64,000 nt of DNA from Malachius bipustulatus (GCA_910589415.1 OU342635.1:8742001-8806000); one strand, 5' to 3'; shown: positions 22,831-36,330, counted from the stretch's first letter. Numbers and translations: made by a program. The notes: generated by a model from the letters alone, not told the origin.

Positions 22831-25800
22831 CTAGGATATGTTTAAGCTTCCTAAAAGTAGCTCATAAATCGCATTTAAACTGTCTGGAATTACTCATGGT
22901 CTCAATAATTATTGTACTATGATCTCTTCGAACTTTCTATAAATGTTCATAAATTCAAGCAACTCTTCTTTTACCATCTAAAATTGTATTTCTTGATGAA
23001 ATTGTCATCTTGACAGTGACTGACATGCTACAAATTTTCTGATTAAATTTTTTTATACTCGGAACTCAGAAAAACAAATTTTTCTCACATCGCCAAGTTT
23101 TTAAGATATTTTGAATTGATTTAGTTGTATCGTAGGTATGTATGTAATTTGTGTGGATGGTGTAAAGATCTTGGCTTTGAAACAATGCGTTAAGATCTGT
23201 TGAATTTGCTCATCGGCTCTAATAATGCTCAATCAAATGATTCGAATTTGGTCTCGACGTGTTTAATTTGCCGCAAACTCGTAGGTACGTTGCTTGTTGA
23301 ATAAGCGAGGTTTGAAGTGAGTTTGAACTGTTTGTACTCTATTTGGAACCGTTTTCTTTGGATTCGATCAAATTTGCTCGGGCTTGACATGATTATAGAT
23401 TCGAAGGAGAAGAAATAGTGATAGTGACTCTGGATCGACGCTAACTGAGTAAAAATATTCTTATAAAATGCTTCTATTGTGTCATCTATCAATGTATCCT
23501 TACTGTCAGCTCTCAATAATTATGAGGTAAGGAGTGGTTTAACTGTTGGGTAAGCAATTCCTCAAAATTTTTGTTTCTGTTTTTTTTTATATAATTTCAG
23601 GAACACTGATCTTAGGAGCATTTCTTCATATTGAGGGGGTGTGATTCCCACACGAAGCTGTTTATTAAATTATTATTTAATTTTACAACTCGTAGGGAAA
23701 TATAAAAAATCTCAACATTTTCAAATGAAATGAACTTTGGAACTCTTTATTGATATATCAGAATCAGAAGACGTTCCGTATAAAATCGGGCGTTTCAAGA
23801 AGAAACTGTTAAGTATCGGAAGTTTGTTCACGAAGGCAAATATTGCAAGAAGAACAACGACTGTTTCAAGCAACTGAGACGCATTAGCACATAGACCTGA
23901 AGTATTGTTCATCATCCACTGTCTGATGAAAAGCATGGAACCTCATTTAATTTCTATCGCCACAAATAATAATAGCGTTAATGAACATCATCAGAGTGAC
24001 CTAATTCCTGATTGGCCCATTAAACATCGCAGCAAGCGATGCCTTATTAATCATTCAGAGTTAATTAGAATTAAGCTCAGACCTGCAGTAAATTATAGAA
24101 ACAACATTAGTTAGTTGATCTATAAATAAAGAACAAATATTGATCAAGACGGAGAGAGGGAGATTTTGCGTCGTCGAAGTAAGGAAGAGGGACAGGCTGT
24201 TAAGTTGGTAGAACTTGAACTAGTCATAGAACTGTGTGTAAGTGTGATCAACACTTAATGATGCTAATGTTGGGCTATTGTGTTCCAGACCAGTACCGGT
24301 ACCAGTACAATCGATGGATTCTCTAATAATAACTGAGAGAATAATTATTATTACTTCAACTAGATAGATAGACGACCGCGATCGTTATTACACCATAATG
24401 TACGAACGAATCGCTCCAAACTTGTAACACTTGACGCGTACTTGAAATTAACAAATGTTTATATTGTTGATGGTTGTAGTTTTTCGTCAGAGTACTTAAA
24501 AAGATTTAAAATAAAAGGTGATTGATTAAATAATGTTTTTCTAAGTACCTAAGCTTAACATAATAATTATCTAATACAATCGGTTCAAATAAAAAATAAA
24601 CATTGTTGCCATTTATTATAAAATTTTTATGCCGCTATCTATACGAATACCTAGGTACATACATCGTGATCATATTATTATCATACTCATAAATCTTAGG
24701 GGAACGAATTACAACTTTAATAATAAAACTCTGCCGAGAACAATAGAGTTTGCCCGATCCGACTGACTGCGCCAAGTATACACTCGTTCCAAGGATGAAA
24801 TCTCATCCCCATTGTCACAGTCACGCATGGTCCGGACGACATCTACCTTCTTGATCTGTGCGGTGCTGTTTATCTAGAGGATATTGCAACGTGGCAAAGT
24901 CTAGGCTTGACTGGATGATAATAAAGGCATTAGGCATTTCCAAGGGTTGAAACAGCAGCGGGGTTGCCCCATGATTACTCGGGAACAAAGTAGGGGGACT
25001 GGCTGCTGTTTTATATCCCAGTAATTAACGGTTTATGGGGAGTTGTAAAATACACCGTTAAATATTAACTGCCCACCACTTCTTCTATTATGGCTGCATT
25101 TATATAACCGACGATATAATATATACACATACACTCATACACAATCGTAAATAGGTCGTTATTTATTTATTTATTATAATAAGAATGAGGGTAGAGTTGT
25201 TTCAGTGGCATGAAGAGTTGAAATCGTGTTGAGGAAATATTAATATTAGGTACAGATAAGAGCAATAAGTAAAACTAATCAAGTAAAAATGTAATTATAG
25301 GTACCTAACATCTCTGTTACGTAAGCACAGAATATTAGTCTATTCTGTGACGTAAGTAAGTAAGTGCATTTTCTTGGAGACATTGTAGCTTGATTGAAAT
25401 CAGCAAGCTTGTGGAAGGAATGCGTCTCGGCGAGCGATAGAAAAGGCGCGTTTCAGCAATAAAGGTGTCAAATCTGTATCGTATAACCTGATTGATGTTA
25501 GTCATTTGCAGAGACAAGATTTAATTGTGGGGCGTTGTCTAATTTATAATATTATGCCCGTGTACAAGAGACTCGTAAACTTTCCTATCTCTCGTTCTCT
25601 CTCCGCTTCTCTCTCTTGTACCTCTATTAATAACATCCAGAGTTATGCCCCATTCAACGCAACTCTCTTCTCTTGAAAGCTCTCACCTACAGACCAAGAG
25701 AATTCGTTTTATTGTTCTCGATGATGGAAGACTGAAAACTTAATCAGAATTGGTCTAAACTCTGCTCATTTTATCGTGAAAAATTGTTGAGGAATACATC

Positions 25801-26225
25801 ATCGCAAACTGTTTACGCTGTAATTAGGATGCGTTAATGGAAAACGGTCAGATGCAACCTGTTTAATTTTTTTTTTCATTTAGTTAGTCGGTGCATGAAT
25901 TACTCTTCATTTCAAGAATTATACTGATCATTACAGTTAGCAAGGAAACTGTCTATACGATAATGAGTGTAATCAATTTTGTAATAAATTTATAGAACAG
26001 ACGTCGTGAAACTTGATCCTATAATTAATTAAAATTATCTTCTAGTAGATTATTCATATCACATCAAGAAAGTTAAAAAAAAATGATAAATGCCATTTAG
26101 TGCAAATTTAACAAATGCGATTAGTCCAAAACTTTGATCTAAGTTTGTTTCTAGATATTTCCAATTTACCTAGAAAAATTTCGCTTCAACTGCAATAACA
26201 AATGTCACTTTTATCACGAAATAAT
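22831..26225. other. Gene-free stretch with one GC-richer island
   Basis: The DNA is mostly AT-rich and single-copy. 24760-25050 is GC-richer and non-repetitive, like other candidate regulatory islands in this window. The short frames at 23229-24114 and 25335-25517 are unsupported. Confidence 0.4.
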
Positions 26226-28300
26226 CAACAAAGTTGCAACTTGAATAAAATCAATTCTCTGGTAGTTTCATTATAATACGCCCCAGTTGGGTTGGGGTTG
26301 CGAAATGATAAAAAGCTCCCCGCTATGGAATGTTTCACTTGCAATGAATCAACACTGTTGCAACTTGCAACTTGAATAAAATCAATAATTCGCTGGTAGT
26401 TATATTATAATACGCCCCAGTTGGGTTGGGAAATGATAAAAAACTCCCCCCCCCCCCCCCCCCCCTATGAAATATGTCTCAATTGCAACGAATCAACAAA
26501 GCTGTAACTTGAATAAAATCAATTCTCTGGTAGTTTTATTATTATACGCTCCAGTTGGGTTGGGTTGGGGTTGGGAAATGATAAAAAGCTCTCCCTTTGA
26601 AATGTCTCAATAACAACGAATCAACAAAGCTGCAACTTGATAAAATCAATAATTCTCTGATAGTTTTATTATAATACGCCCCAGTTGGGTTGGGGTTGGA
26701 AAATGATGAAAAGCTCCCCCCCCCCTATGAAATGTCTCAATTGCAACGAATCAACAAAGCTGTAACTTGAATAAAATCAATTCTCTGGTAGTTTTATTAT
26801 TATACGCCCCAGTTGGGTTGGGTTGGGGCTGGGAAATGATAAAAAGCTCTCCCTTTGAAATGTCTCAATAACAACGAATCAACAAAGCTGCAAATTGAAT
26901 AAAATCATTAATTCTCTGGTATTTTTATTATAATACGGCCCAGTTGGGCTAGGAAATAATAAAAAGCTCCCCCCTATGAAATGTCCTAATTGCTACAAAT
27001 CAACAAAGCTGCAACTTGAATAAAATCAATAATTCGCTGTATCAATCAATAATAATTTTTTATAATATGGCCCACTTGGGTTGGGAAATGATAAAAAGCT
27101 CCCCCCTATGAAATATCTCAATTGCAACGAATCAACAAAGCTGAAACTTGAAAAAAAATCAATAGTTCTCTGGTAGTTTTATAATATGTAATACGCCCCA
27201 CTTGGGTTGGGAAATTATAAAAAGCTCCCCCCTATAAATGTCTCAATTGCAACGAATCAACAAAGCTGCAACTTGAATAAAATCAATAATTCTCTGGTAG
27301 TTTTATTATAATACGCCCCAGTTGGGTTGGGGTTGGAAAATGATGAAAAGCTCCCCCCCCCCCCCCTATGAAATGTCTCAATTGCAACGAATCAACAAAG
27401 CTGTAACTTGAATAAAATCAATTCTCTGGTAGTTTTATTATTATACGCCCCAGTTGGGTTGGGTTGGGGTTGGGAAATGATAAAAAGCTCTCCGCCCTTT
27501 GACATGTCTCAATAACAACGAATCAACAAAGCTACAACTTGATAAAATCAATAATTCTCTGATAGTTTTATTATAATACGCCCCAGTTGGGTTGGGGTTT
27601 AGAAATAATAAAAAGCTCCCCCCCCCCTATGAAATGTCTCAATTGCAACGAATCAACAAAGCTGTAACTTGAATAAAATCAATTCTCTGGTAGTTTTATT
27701 ATTATACGCCCCAGTTGGGTTGGGTTGGGTTGGGGTTGGGAAATGATAAAAAGCTCTCCGCCCTTTGACATGTCTCAATAACAACGAATCAACAAAGCTA
27801 CAACTTGATAAAATCAATAATTCTCTGATAGTTTTATTATAATACGCCCCAGTTGGGTTGGCGTTGGAAAATGATGAAAAGCTCCCCCCCCCTATGAAAT
27901 GTCTCAATTGCAACGAATCAACAAAGCTGTAACTTGAATAAAATCAATTCTCTGGTAGTTTTATTATTATACGCCCCAGTTGGGTTGGGTTGGGGTTGGG
28001 AAATGATAAAAAGCTCTCCGCCCTTTGACATGTCTCAATAACAACGAATCAACAAAGCTGCAACTTGAATAAAATCAATAATTCGCTGTATCAATCAATA
28101 ATAATTTTTTATAATATGGCCCACTTGGGTTGGGAAATGATAAAAAGCTCCCCCCTATGAAATATCTCAATTGCAACGAATCAACAAAGCTGCAACTTGA
28201 ATAAAATCAATAATTCTCTGGTAGTTTTATTATAATACGCCCCAGTTGGGTTTGGAAACGATAAAAAGCTCCCCTCTATGAAATGTCTCAATTGCAACGA
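26226..28300 (+). repeat. Satellite with ~128-bp monomers arranged as 258-bp dimers
   Basis: About sixteen monomers share ACGAATCAACAAAGCTG, AACTTGA(AT)AAAATCAAT, TTCTCTG(G/A)TAGTTTTATTA and CGCCCCAGTTGGGTTGGG. Anchor positions 26488, 26616, 26746 and 26874 give spacings of 128, 130 and 128. Two subtypes alternate. One has CTATGAAATGTCTCAATTGC and a long C run; the other has CTTTGAAATGTCTCAATAAC and no long C run. The dimer is therefore the higher-order unit. Each monomer carries a GGGTTGGGTTGGGGTTGGG-type tract followed within about 15 bases by a C tract of up to 20 (26446-26465). It is not coding. Confidence 0.93.
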
Positions 28301-29641
28301 GAGTGATCATTATGTCCAAGTATGTAAACAAGAGTGTAATGTGACAAACATTGATTCTGAATTCGCCCAATATTCCTTTTTTTATCGCAAATGGTCGTCA
28401 ATATCACGAAGTTTCCCCTATTTTTTTAATTTTAGGAAGTGACGTGCTGTCTCCATTTTTCAAATTTTACTACAAATCTAAGGAAAATTATACAGAGTGA
28501 GTTTTTTCATTGTCTATAGGACAGGAATCTCGTAAAGTATTATACAGTTAGAGGAACGGTTAAATGGGAAAAGTAGTGCAGTTTTATGAGCTTTTTTTTG
28601 AAAAGCTCCATGGGTATCTAGATATTTCACTTAAAGTAAACTCCGCGAATTTCTTTAAACTAGAGATAGCAGTCTTATTATTGGGATTAGAGAAAAATCG
28701 TAAAGGAAAACATTTTAGACGATGATTTTTTAAACAATAAAACGGCGTTAGCATTTTTTTTGTCGTGTCATTCTCGAGTTATGACATAGACTTGTGTTTT
28801 TTTTTAAATATCAGAATCGTCATAACTTTATTTTCAGAAAAAAAACATAATATCGAGATTTATATATTAAGAAATAGCACTTCGAATGCGAGGGACCATC
28901 CCCTAATCTTTTTCTAGTCGATTTGTATAGCTTCGTGAAGTGAGCCCAGAAAAGTCGGGAAAAAGAAATTCCTATAGCGCATTCGATCGACCATCGTTTG
29001 ATGGTTCCGGCTAACTTCACAATTCTACAATTTTCTTTGGAAGCTAAACGGTTATAGCAGTTTCCGAAACTTGCTCACCCAGTTTGACCATCGTTTGATC
29101 ATCCAATTAAAATTAATTTTAATTAAATTCAATTAAAATAAATTTAGAATACTACTAAATGTAAAAGTGCAACATGACCAAAACATGACTGTTCTTAATT
29201 ATCTCCCAGTCGATTTACAGCACCTGCCAATATATTAAAAAGTGTACTCATGAACCTACTTTGGTCTTTATATGCCAAGAAAATTTATTTGTTGAAAATG
29301 ACGTAAATAGTTCCAAATACTCTTCCAATATATTTTTATCATGTCCCAGCATTCTCGTTGCTATACTTGACCAAAACTATTTCCCAATTCTTTCTCGATA
29401 GACTTTTATGGCGTCTATAAAAAGCTCCCATCCTCTCGCTTTAACTGTCAGATTTATGTTGAATGATTTTATCCCCAAGAATAGTTGACAAATTTGACCA
29501 GAATTGACCCTTTTGGTTGTTTATATCACGCTCAGATTGTTTGAGAAATGTTCAAAATTTTCTCGATGTGAAAGTCTCATCTGCAACGATTATCATCATT
29601 ACGTTCATGATTGTAAGTAGGTGGGGGTATAAATTAATATA
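28301..29641. other. Gene-free stretch
   Basis: AT-rich DNA follows the satellite. An ATACAGAGTGAG motif near 28490 resembles a mariner-type end but has no partner. No gene or RNA is visible. Confidence 0.4.
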
Positions 29642-30471
29642 CAGGGTGTCAGAAATTAGTAGGTCTCTTGGCCATAGATTATTTGCCCAAAAATAATGCG
29701 GGACTTTCTTATAATAATATTTTTCAAGGGAACGGGGGTTGAAGGACACGTTAACCCCCACAACTTTTTTCCGCGTACGCCACTGGTTCGAAAGTAGTTT
29801 TTGAGATCAAGCATTCAATTTTTTTTTTCTCTTGTAAATTTTTTATACAGTTTCATTGATAAATTCTATGTTTTAGAACTTTTTTAAATAATAATAATGA
29901 ACTGTAATTTTGGCAAGAGCTCTTGTTAAAGATACATTTAATTGCCTCGTAACTCACTTAAACTTATAATTTTCAAAGACCTTTTTTTAATAAAGGCAAG
30001 TTCTAGGCATAAAGTCTGACTCATAGTCAAATAAGTTGCAATATCTCTTAAACCAAGTCCTGTATTAAAATTTTACATAAGTGGAAAAAATAATAGCAAA
30101 ATGAACGCTTGAACTAAAAAACAATTCCTTCGAACCAGAGGCGTACGCGGGAAAAAGTTGGGGGGTCAACGTGTTCTCCAACCCCGTTCCCTCCTCTTGA
30201 GCTTCGAATCTCTATTGATTTTTTTTCTATTCTCTATGCGCTTCGATAGAACTAAAAAAAAATGTGTCATGAGAAAAAAATTAGTGCAAAATTTCAACTG
30301 GAGTAACTTGGAATAAATGGAGATATTAATAAAAAACTTCTTTCCAAATACTTATAACTTCGACAACTTTTATCTTCAAAGAGATATGCGAAAAATAACA
30401 TCGGAAAGTCCCATTATTTTTGCCAAATAATCTGTGGTCAAGAGCTTGACCTATTAATTTCTGACACCCTG
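29642..30471. mobile_element. TA-flanked inverted-repeat element
   Basis: The ends are inverted copies beginning CAGGGTGTCAGAAATTA(G/A)T, with TA outside (29640-29641 and 30472-30473). The arms continue as inverted similarity through GATTATTTG, AATAATG, GGGACTTTC and CGCGTACGCC(A/T)CTGGTTCGA. The left arm has lost about 150 bp relative to the right. The box CGTACGCCACTGGTT also has a counterpart in the 10617-11789 element, so the two are related. No transposase is present. Confidence 0.85.
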
Positions 30472-31959
30472 TATAAAATATATTAATTCTCTCACTTAGG
30501 TAGGTATATCTTAGTCAATTAATTAGACAAAATATCTCAGCAACAACGAGAATAATCGTTGTTCTCATGATTCTTAAGTGTTTATGTTGCGTATGTAAGT
30601 ACATACATAGTAATGTGAACCAACTTACTTCTAACACACTTGAAAGTATATCACGTCCGAAAAAGTTAATAAATTGATTAGCGTGATGCAAATTGCTTGA
30701 ATTGTAACTATCATGGTCACGGGGTACATAAATGCAAGGCAATTATTTGTCATATTATTTGTGTTGAAGAATAATGTTCAAACTATTCAATCATTGTTTG
30801 TTTGAACAGTTCCGACTCTCAGTGACTCGTTGAGTGCGCAAATGCAAAACTGTGGAGGTGCAAAATCTCGTAAATCATTCGTTCGATTAGTATGCATTGA
30901 AGGGTTTGGTCATCTTGGAAATGCAATTATATTATTTATGACCCGAAGTCGACCTAATATGGTTTCAGCCTCATTAAGTCTTCTACAACCAATAATGGCA
31001 GAGCGATTTTCCGTACCCAAATGATACACACATACCTACTTGTATCTGTTAATACGTTACCTGCTCATCCTGCATGAGGGATGATATTCATGTCACTAAC
31101 ACTAATACCACCCTTAATATAATCAAGAGATAAATAATTCGTGGCATTATACAACATCACCATCGAATTACCTAATCAATTAATTGATTATTCAGTCAAT
31201 TATTGGAAAGCGAGGCTGAACGACGATGTCTCCAAATCATGCAAGGTACATATTATAATACTCAGTTCAAGGATGTCAGTTAACCGGGATCCCATTACAC
31301 TCACTCAACATAACTATGGAAGTTTTAATGGTACATTTCAATAAAATATATCAAACGATCCCAGTTTCAGAAGTAGAAAGGATATCCATAATGAGGAGGA
31401 CGAGTCGTCCTGGTTGGTGGTGGTGGTGGTGGTCGCGGTGGTGGTGGCGTTGGTGTTGGTGTTATTTATGTTTATAGCAGCGTGCTGGAAACAGTGGAGT
31501 TGGAGTTGGAGCATCGAACAGCTGTGCTGTGCTGTTCATTCACTAAATGCAAGCCACGCCCCCCTACTCCGGGCAACGGAGTAGACATTCTTTCCCCGTG
31601 TCGCGTGCCAAGGATGTAGAAGAGTCATAGCTCCGCGATCCTTACCCTCGCAAGGCGAGTCCTGTTGCTCTGCTTTTGGAATATCGATGTTGGCAGAAAT
31701 GGTCGGATGATTCCAGTTCATCTGGAAGAATCCGATTTGGGAAGTTATGTTCGAAGTTGTGAATTCGTCGAAAAGAGGGAAAGAATGACTGGTCTTGTGT
31801 TTCGGGTTATTGGGGTGGTCTGGTTGGGAAGTAAAGTACTTACGGTTATTTGAGACAAGCGGGAGAGATTAGATGAAAGACGAATTGGAAATAAACTTTT
31901 ATGAATGTATCTTTAATATTCCGCAAAAATTAGTGACAAATTCTTTGATCAAAAATAAA
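30472..31959. other. Gene-free stretch with microsatellite and GC-richer island
   Basis: 30472-31380 is AT-rich. 31408-31465 is a GGT/GTT trinucleotide repeat. 31540-31830 is GC-richer single-copy DNA containing the small inverted pair CTACTCCGG/CGGAGTAG near 31568. No gene is supported; the frame at 31665-31853 has no domain. Confidence 0.4.
31408..31465 (+). repeat. (GGT)n microsatellite
   Basis: Imperfect run of GGT, GGC and GTT triplets. In some frames it could read as polyglycine or polyvaline, but no surrounding frame supports coding. Confidence 0.85.
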
Positions 31960-32310
31960 CAAAACAATTCCCATTAACGTGTCCGCAAAAGCACCGTTTT
32001 TGAAATACAGAGGGTACAGGGTGTCAAAAAAATATAATTTTTTCCAGGTTTTTTAAGGTTTTTCGGGAACCATATAAGATAAAGAGCTAAGCTTTTGTAC
32101 AAATCTTATCATTGCTATTAGCAACTTTCTTAATGCTAACTAATTTTTCTCATATACATATTATGCCCAGTGGCTTTAAGTTTGCGTGAAGTTTTTTGCC
32201 TGCCCCTAATATCTACGACACTGGACAAATTAACATTTTAAAAGGGGTTTTTATCCGGTGTCAATATTTTATACACATAAAAGGTACCTACTATTGGTCA
32301 TAATTGTTAA
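31960..32310. mobile_element. Rearranged relative of the 6455-7131 element
   Basis: The left part (CCCATTAACGTGTCCGCAAA, then TCGGGAACC and GATAAAGAGC) matches 6510-6640 in direct orientation. The right part (GCCCCTAATATCTACGACAC onward) matches 6820-6905 in inverted orientation. Termini are missing. It is a shuffled fragment of the same family. Confidence 0.6.
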
Positions 32311-32999
32311 CGTGAGCCGCTTTCAAATCAACCTTGTCAAATCAGACTTTGCCTCAGATCTTGCCAAATACAAAAAAAAATCCGCACTGACCATACCCTG
32401 TCGAAAAAATCTCGAATTTTCGAGCTGACATGACCTTTAAAATATTCGAGTTGACAGGACTTTGTTAAACTGGACCTTGCCAAAAAAAAATTATCATGTC
32501 GGACTTTGCAAAAAACAGTTTTTGGAACTAATCGGAGCTTGCAAAAAAACAAGAATTTCAATTTTTTATTTAGAAACAGTTGAAGTGGCACTTCAGTGAC
32601 TATCATCTGAAAAGCCACCACTGAAATGAATCAATTTTATCTATGGACCCCCCTCCAGTCATGGCAGCGTTAGAAAAAATAAAAAAATAAAAATCGACAA
32701 ACAAAAAATCTTCCATTTTGTTTCCAATAGTTTTTTTTTACTAAAATAAGGGTGTACCTTACTATGTCTCGATCTCTTAGGGGTCCTTCACAAACTTTTT
32801 GGGTTTCCTTCGTCGACAAATCAGTTACTATTTTTTATTTTATTTTACAAGAAGCAAGCAACCAACATGAGAAACAGAAAAATGAGAGGGGTACTCTCAT
32901 TCTCGAAGCTTTCCAACTCCCAGTCTTGTGTATTGTATTGTATTAATTGGGGATGTATCTACACTACGATCTAGAAGATCTATTCTGTCTCCCCTTCTG
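32311..32999. repeat. Degenerate short repeats, no gene
   Basis: 32335-32560 repeats loose versions of GGACTTTGCAAAAA and TTGCCAAA at irregular spacing. The rest is AT-rich. No gene is visible. Confidence 0.35.
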
Positions 33000-34630
33000 G
33001 TGACTTCTGGTGATTGTAGCACCCCATCCAATTCCAGTGTGTTTGCATTATGGAGTTACGTGACTTGGAATTCACCCAAGTACCAAAATCGGCTTCACAT
33101 CACGGTATTCGGTTAACCTGTCCTACAACCACCAGAAGTTGCATTACCCTCTAAAGATCCCTTCTTCGAAGTCCTACCAAAACGTTCACAAGATGTTCAA
33201 AGATGGCTCAAATTTGTGTCAAATCGATTTTTCTCATCGTAAAAAAAGGTCACCCTCTTCATTTACTGGCACATTCGTGTTCTTTGCAGCCTTTGGTACC
33301 CGGATATACCATTCGTTAAGCTCTGGCCCCCCTGTTAGATCCTCTGCAACCATTTTTACCTCCTCCTTCAAGAATGGGCAAAGAAAGAGCCTTGTAACCG
33401 AAATCACTTTTTGCAGATTTTTACAGCACATTTCAGGCCCACGTTAGTTTGAGAAATTTTATAATTTTTTTATTGTCGCAAGTTTGAAGGTGGATCAACT
33501 CTTTGACTTGCAAAAAAAGTACCAAAATTTTTCCAAACCTTTTTTTGCACCGCTGCGCTGCGAGACCGCTTGATTTTGGTCCATTATAAGGTTAATTTTG
33601 ATGGTAGTTTAGTTTAGTTTAGTTGTATAATGAGTTGTATAATGATTAGTGACACCTCCACTGGGACCAAGTGGTCTATTGTGGCTCACACCTAAATTTT
33701 TATGGTAAGAAACTGAGCGTTACAAAGATAATGGATATGTGGGATGAAATGTCAACATCGCATAGGTGCCTTTACTAGCAATCGAGGATGTGCCACTGTC
33801 CGAAGACCCCTGAGAAATTGCCTAGCAGCAATTCAAAAAAAGGTTTTCTGAGTTGATGACGTTGTGTGTGAATTTTGGTACTTCTATTATTGGTAACTAA
33901 CTAAAAGAGTTGATCTGCCTTCAAACCCGCGTTAACAAAAAAAAATGTAAAAATTTTGAAATTTACATGGGTCTGAAAATAATTATGCGCTGTAAAAATT
34001 TTCAAAAATTGACTTTTCAATTTCAAGGCAATGGTTTCTTAGGTCATCAACAGTGTAAATGAATCATTTTAGAACATCGCTAAGCTAACCTGTTTTCATG
34101 CAACAACGCTTCCGCTTTACCATTCTTGCGGGAAGAGGTAATAAGAAGCTGCTAGGGCGGATCAAATAGGGGGGGGGGGGGGGGGATGCTAGAGCTCATA
34201 GAATTGAGTCAATTGGTACCAGAGACTTTAATAATGAACCCGAATGGATCAGTAAAAATATTTTTTAGATAACATCTAAGGGTCAAAAAAGAAGTGTTAA
34301 GAACAATCCCCTATCCCTATATCAGATGAAGAGGTTGCAAAGACCTCTTGATTGATTTGCCTCAAACTGGAGCTGTCTTGTTGACTTTTTTGCATGAAAT
34401 CGAAGAATGAAGAACTGTCTCTTCACAACGAATGGCGGAATCGACAAATTTTTGGCACACGAGCCTGCAGGGAAGTTGAATTAATCATTCAAGCCTGTTT
34501 AAGGGTCATTAAGCTTCTGGTGGTTAAAGGGCTGGCTCAAAATTTTGACTGAAAATCTTGCGAAGTCGATTTTGGTGCATTTGTTTATTCCAACAAACCT
34601 GAGAGTTTGAGAACATCGAGAGTACCCTTG
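33000..34630. repeat. Large imperfect inverted repeat
   Basis: AAAGAGTTGATC(T/C)(G/A)CCTTCAAAC on the right (near 33904) is inverted relative to the left (near 33478-33505). GTCTGAAAAT to GCGCTGTAAAAAT near 33971 mirrors 33418-33445. TTCTGGTGGTT to GTCGATTTTGGTGC near 34515 mirrors 33085-33140. The centre lies near 33700. It is probably an old foldback element. The frames on both strands show no recognisable domain. Confidence 0.5.
34169..34185 (+). repeat. Poly-G run
   Basis: An uninterrupted run of about 17 G bases. Its length is liable to sequencing error. Confidence 0.85.
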
Positions 34631-35537
34631 CTGCTTGCCTCATGTAAAATTTTGAGAAAATCAAGTGACTGGTTTGTCGGCGAGGGAACCCCAAAAAGTG
34701 TTCCCCTAATTTCCCCTCGATATACATTCAAAGTCAGAAAGACGTCCAGAAAATGGAAAGCGACGTTGTTTTGACTGGGAGTTTTTTGGCCGAAAAATCG
34801 AGTCTCTTGAATTGAACTCAAATAATTGAGTCATATCAATAATAAACCTTGAAGTGCTATCTTAGAATATGTAATATAGCTATCTCAACCTGTTTCTAAG
34901 ACTAAAAACCATCCTCAGTTCTAAAAGTAGGAATTACTTATTCCAATAAAACTGCAAAAAAATTTTATGTGGTCTAACTAAAATTTTGTTTTTCTATAAC
35001 TTTTTCTGTTTTCATTTCTATTTCTTCACTCAAACCTGTAAAAATGTAATCTTGTAAACGGTGAGTCGTAGAAACGCATCGATTTCTTTTATAGAATTCC
35101 TATGGTTGACTTAATAGTACTCTGAACAAATTTTCGGAATAACCAGCAAAAAGTCTAATTATACAGATCCTGACATACTTTTTTTTTAAGCATACTTTAA
35201 AGCTTCCTGGCCTCATTACAGTAAAGTTGTTGTGATGCGAGACAAAAACTCATAAACACCGCCAGTTAGCACGCTTTTTATTTAGTTTTAGTTTTTAGTG
35301 GTACCTACGCTTACATACGGTGCAGCTAAAGTTCCCTGCAGAGCTAAAGTTGTCTCCGCTCTTGTTCCATTCCATATTGTTCTTACCCATCTGGTCAGGC
35401 AAAATTTGGTTGAATTAAAGTTTATTAATGACGCCCACTTCTAACTAAGCTTATGGACCAAATCGTTTCCAAAAAAACTGTTCAACTTTTTGGAAGTTCC
35501 TAGAATTTACAATAAAATCTATAATGTAAAGTTTTGT
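34631..35537. other. Gene-free stretch
   Basis: AT-rich single-copy DNA. AGCTAAAGTT is repeated twice near 35325-35352. The minus-strand frames at 34524-34821 have no recognisable domain. Confidence 0.4.
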
Positions 35538-35720
35538 GCGCCATAGGATACACCCCAGGCAGCCAAAATGCTTGCCAAAAACTGAGTTGTTTTACAACAT
35601 GTCTTTCATCTCTTGTCTAACAATGGCCAGTATGTCTTCACCTACTTCTATGCACACCGGGGGGGCACTCCACTCAGTTTTGGCATTCATTTTTTCTGCC
35701 CGAGGTGTATCCTATGGCGC
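35538..35720. mobile_element. Short MITE-like inverted-repeat element
   Basis: GCGCCATAGGATACACC at 35538 is repeated inverted at the right end (GGTGTATCCTATGGCGC, to 35720). The inverted similarity continues inward through GGCAG, AAAATG and TGCCAAAA(A)CTGAGT. The length is about 183 bp. The target duplication is not obvious. Confidence 0.7.
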
Positions 35721-35979
35721 AAATCACTAGACTGATACTGATACCCACCAACACGGCCAATTTAAAATCATTTTTGACTTGAGTTACATATTATATCAAT
35801 TTGAAAAATATTCCATGAAGGTTGTCGATTTTAAAGTCATTAGTTTTTCTATTAAAACCTGCAACAAGCATAACGCTTAAAGTTCATTAATAATAAGCCT
35901 AATTATTACATAATAAGAACGAATCGTCGATAATTATAACTAAACAATGCTAGGATCATTCCAAATACGCATTTAAAAG

Positions 35980-36330
35980 CGTCCCATAATTAATAATAAT
36001 TAACATCATCTAGAGTAAGTGTAGTTAATTACGAAATGGAGGCCACAAAGCTCGGCGGTAAACAAAAGATGACCAGACGAACGCAGGAGCAGAGATAGTG
36101 CCGGTGCCATTAGAGACCTGATAATTAGAAATATACAAGCATTATGTATTAGCGAGTATATACATAAGGATAATGCTACCGGCGTTATTTATTAAATGAC
36201 GGACGTTCTGGTTATTAATCAACGTGGATGTAAATGTCGTTCTGGTATTTCAGCTAGTTAAACAACCGTTGTTGAAGATCGGTCAGGAAAGAGGCACCTG
36301 GAAGAGCAGAGGAGGTTAAACTATAATACG
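35980..36330. other. Single-copy island, possible regulatory block
   Basis: A GC-richer stretch without repeats contains several TAAT-core motifs (TAATTAATAATAATTAAC, CTGATAATTAG) next to mixed sequence. It could be a conserved non-coding element; this cannot be tested from one genome. Confidence 0.25.

Noticed and set aside
26500..28250. TTGGG repeats as telomeric sequence
   Set aside because: The G tract is a short part of each 128-bp monomer; the usual insect telomere repeat TTAGG is not present.
26226..28300. CRISPR-like regular repeat array
   Set aside because: Units are contiguous satellite monomers without unique spacers, in a eukaryotic context.
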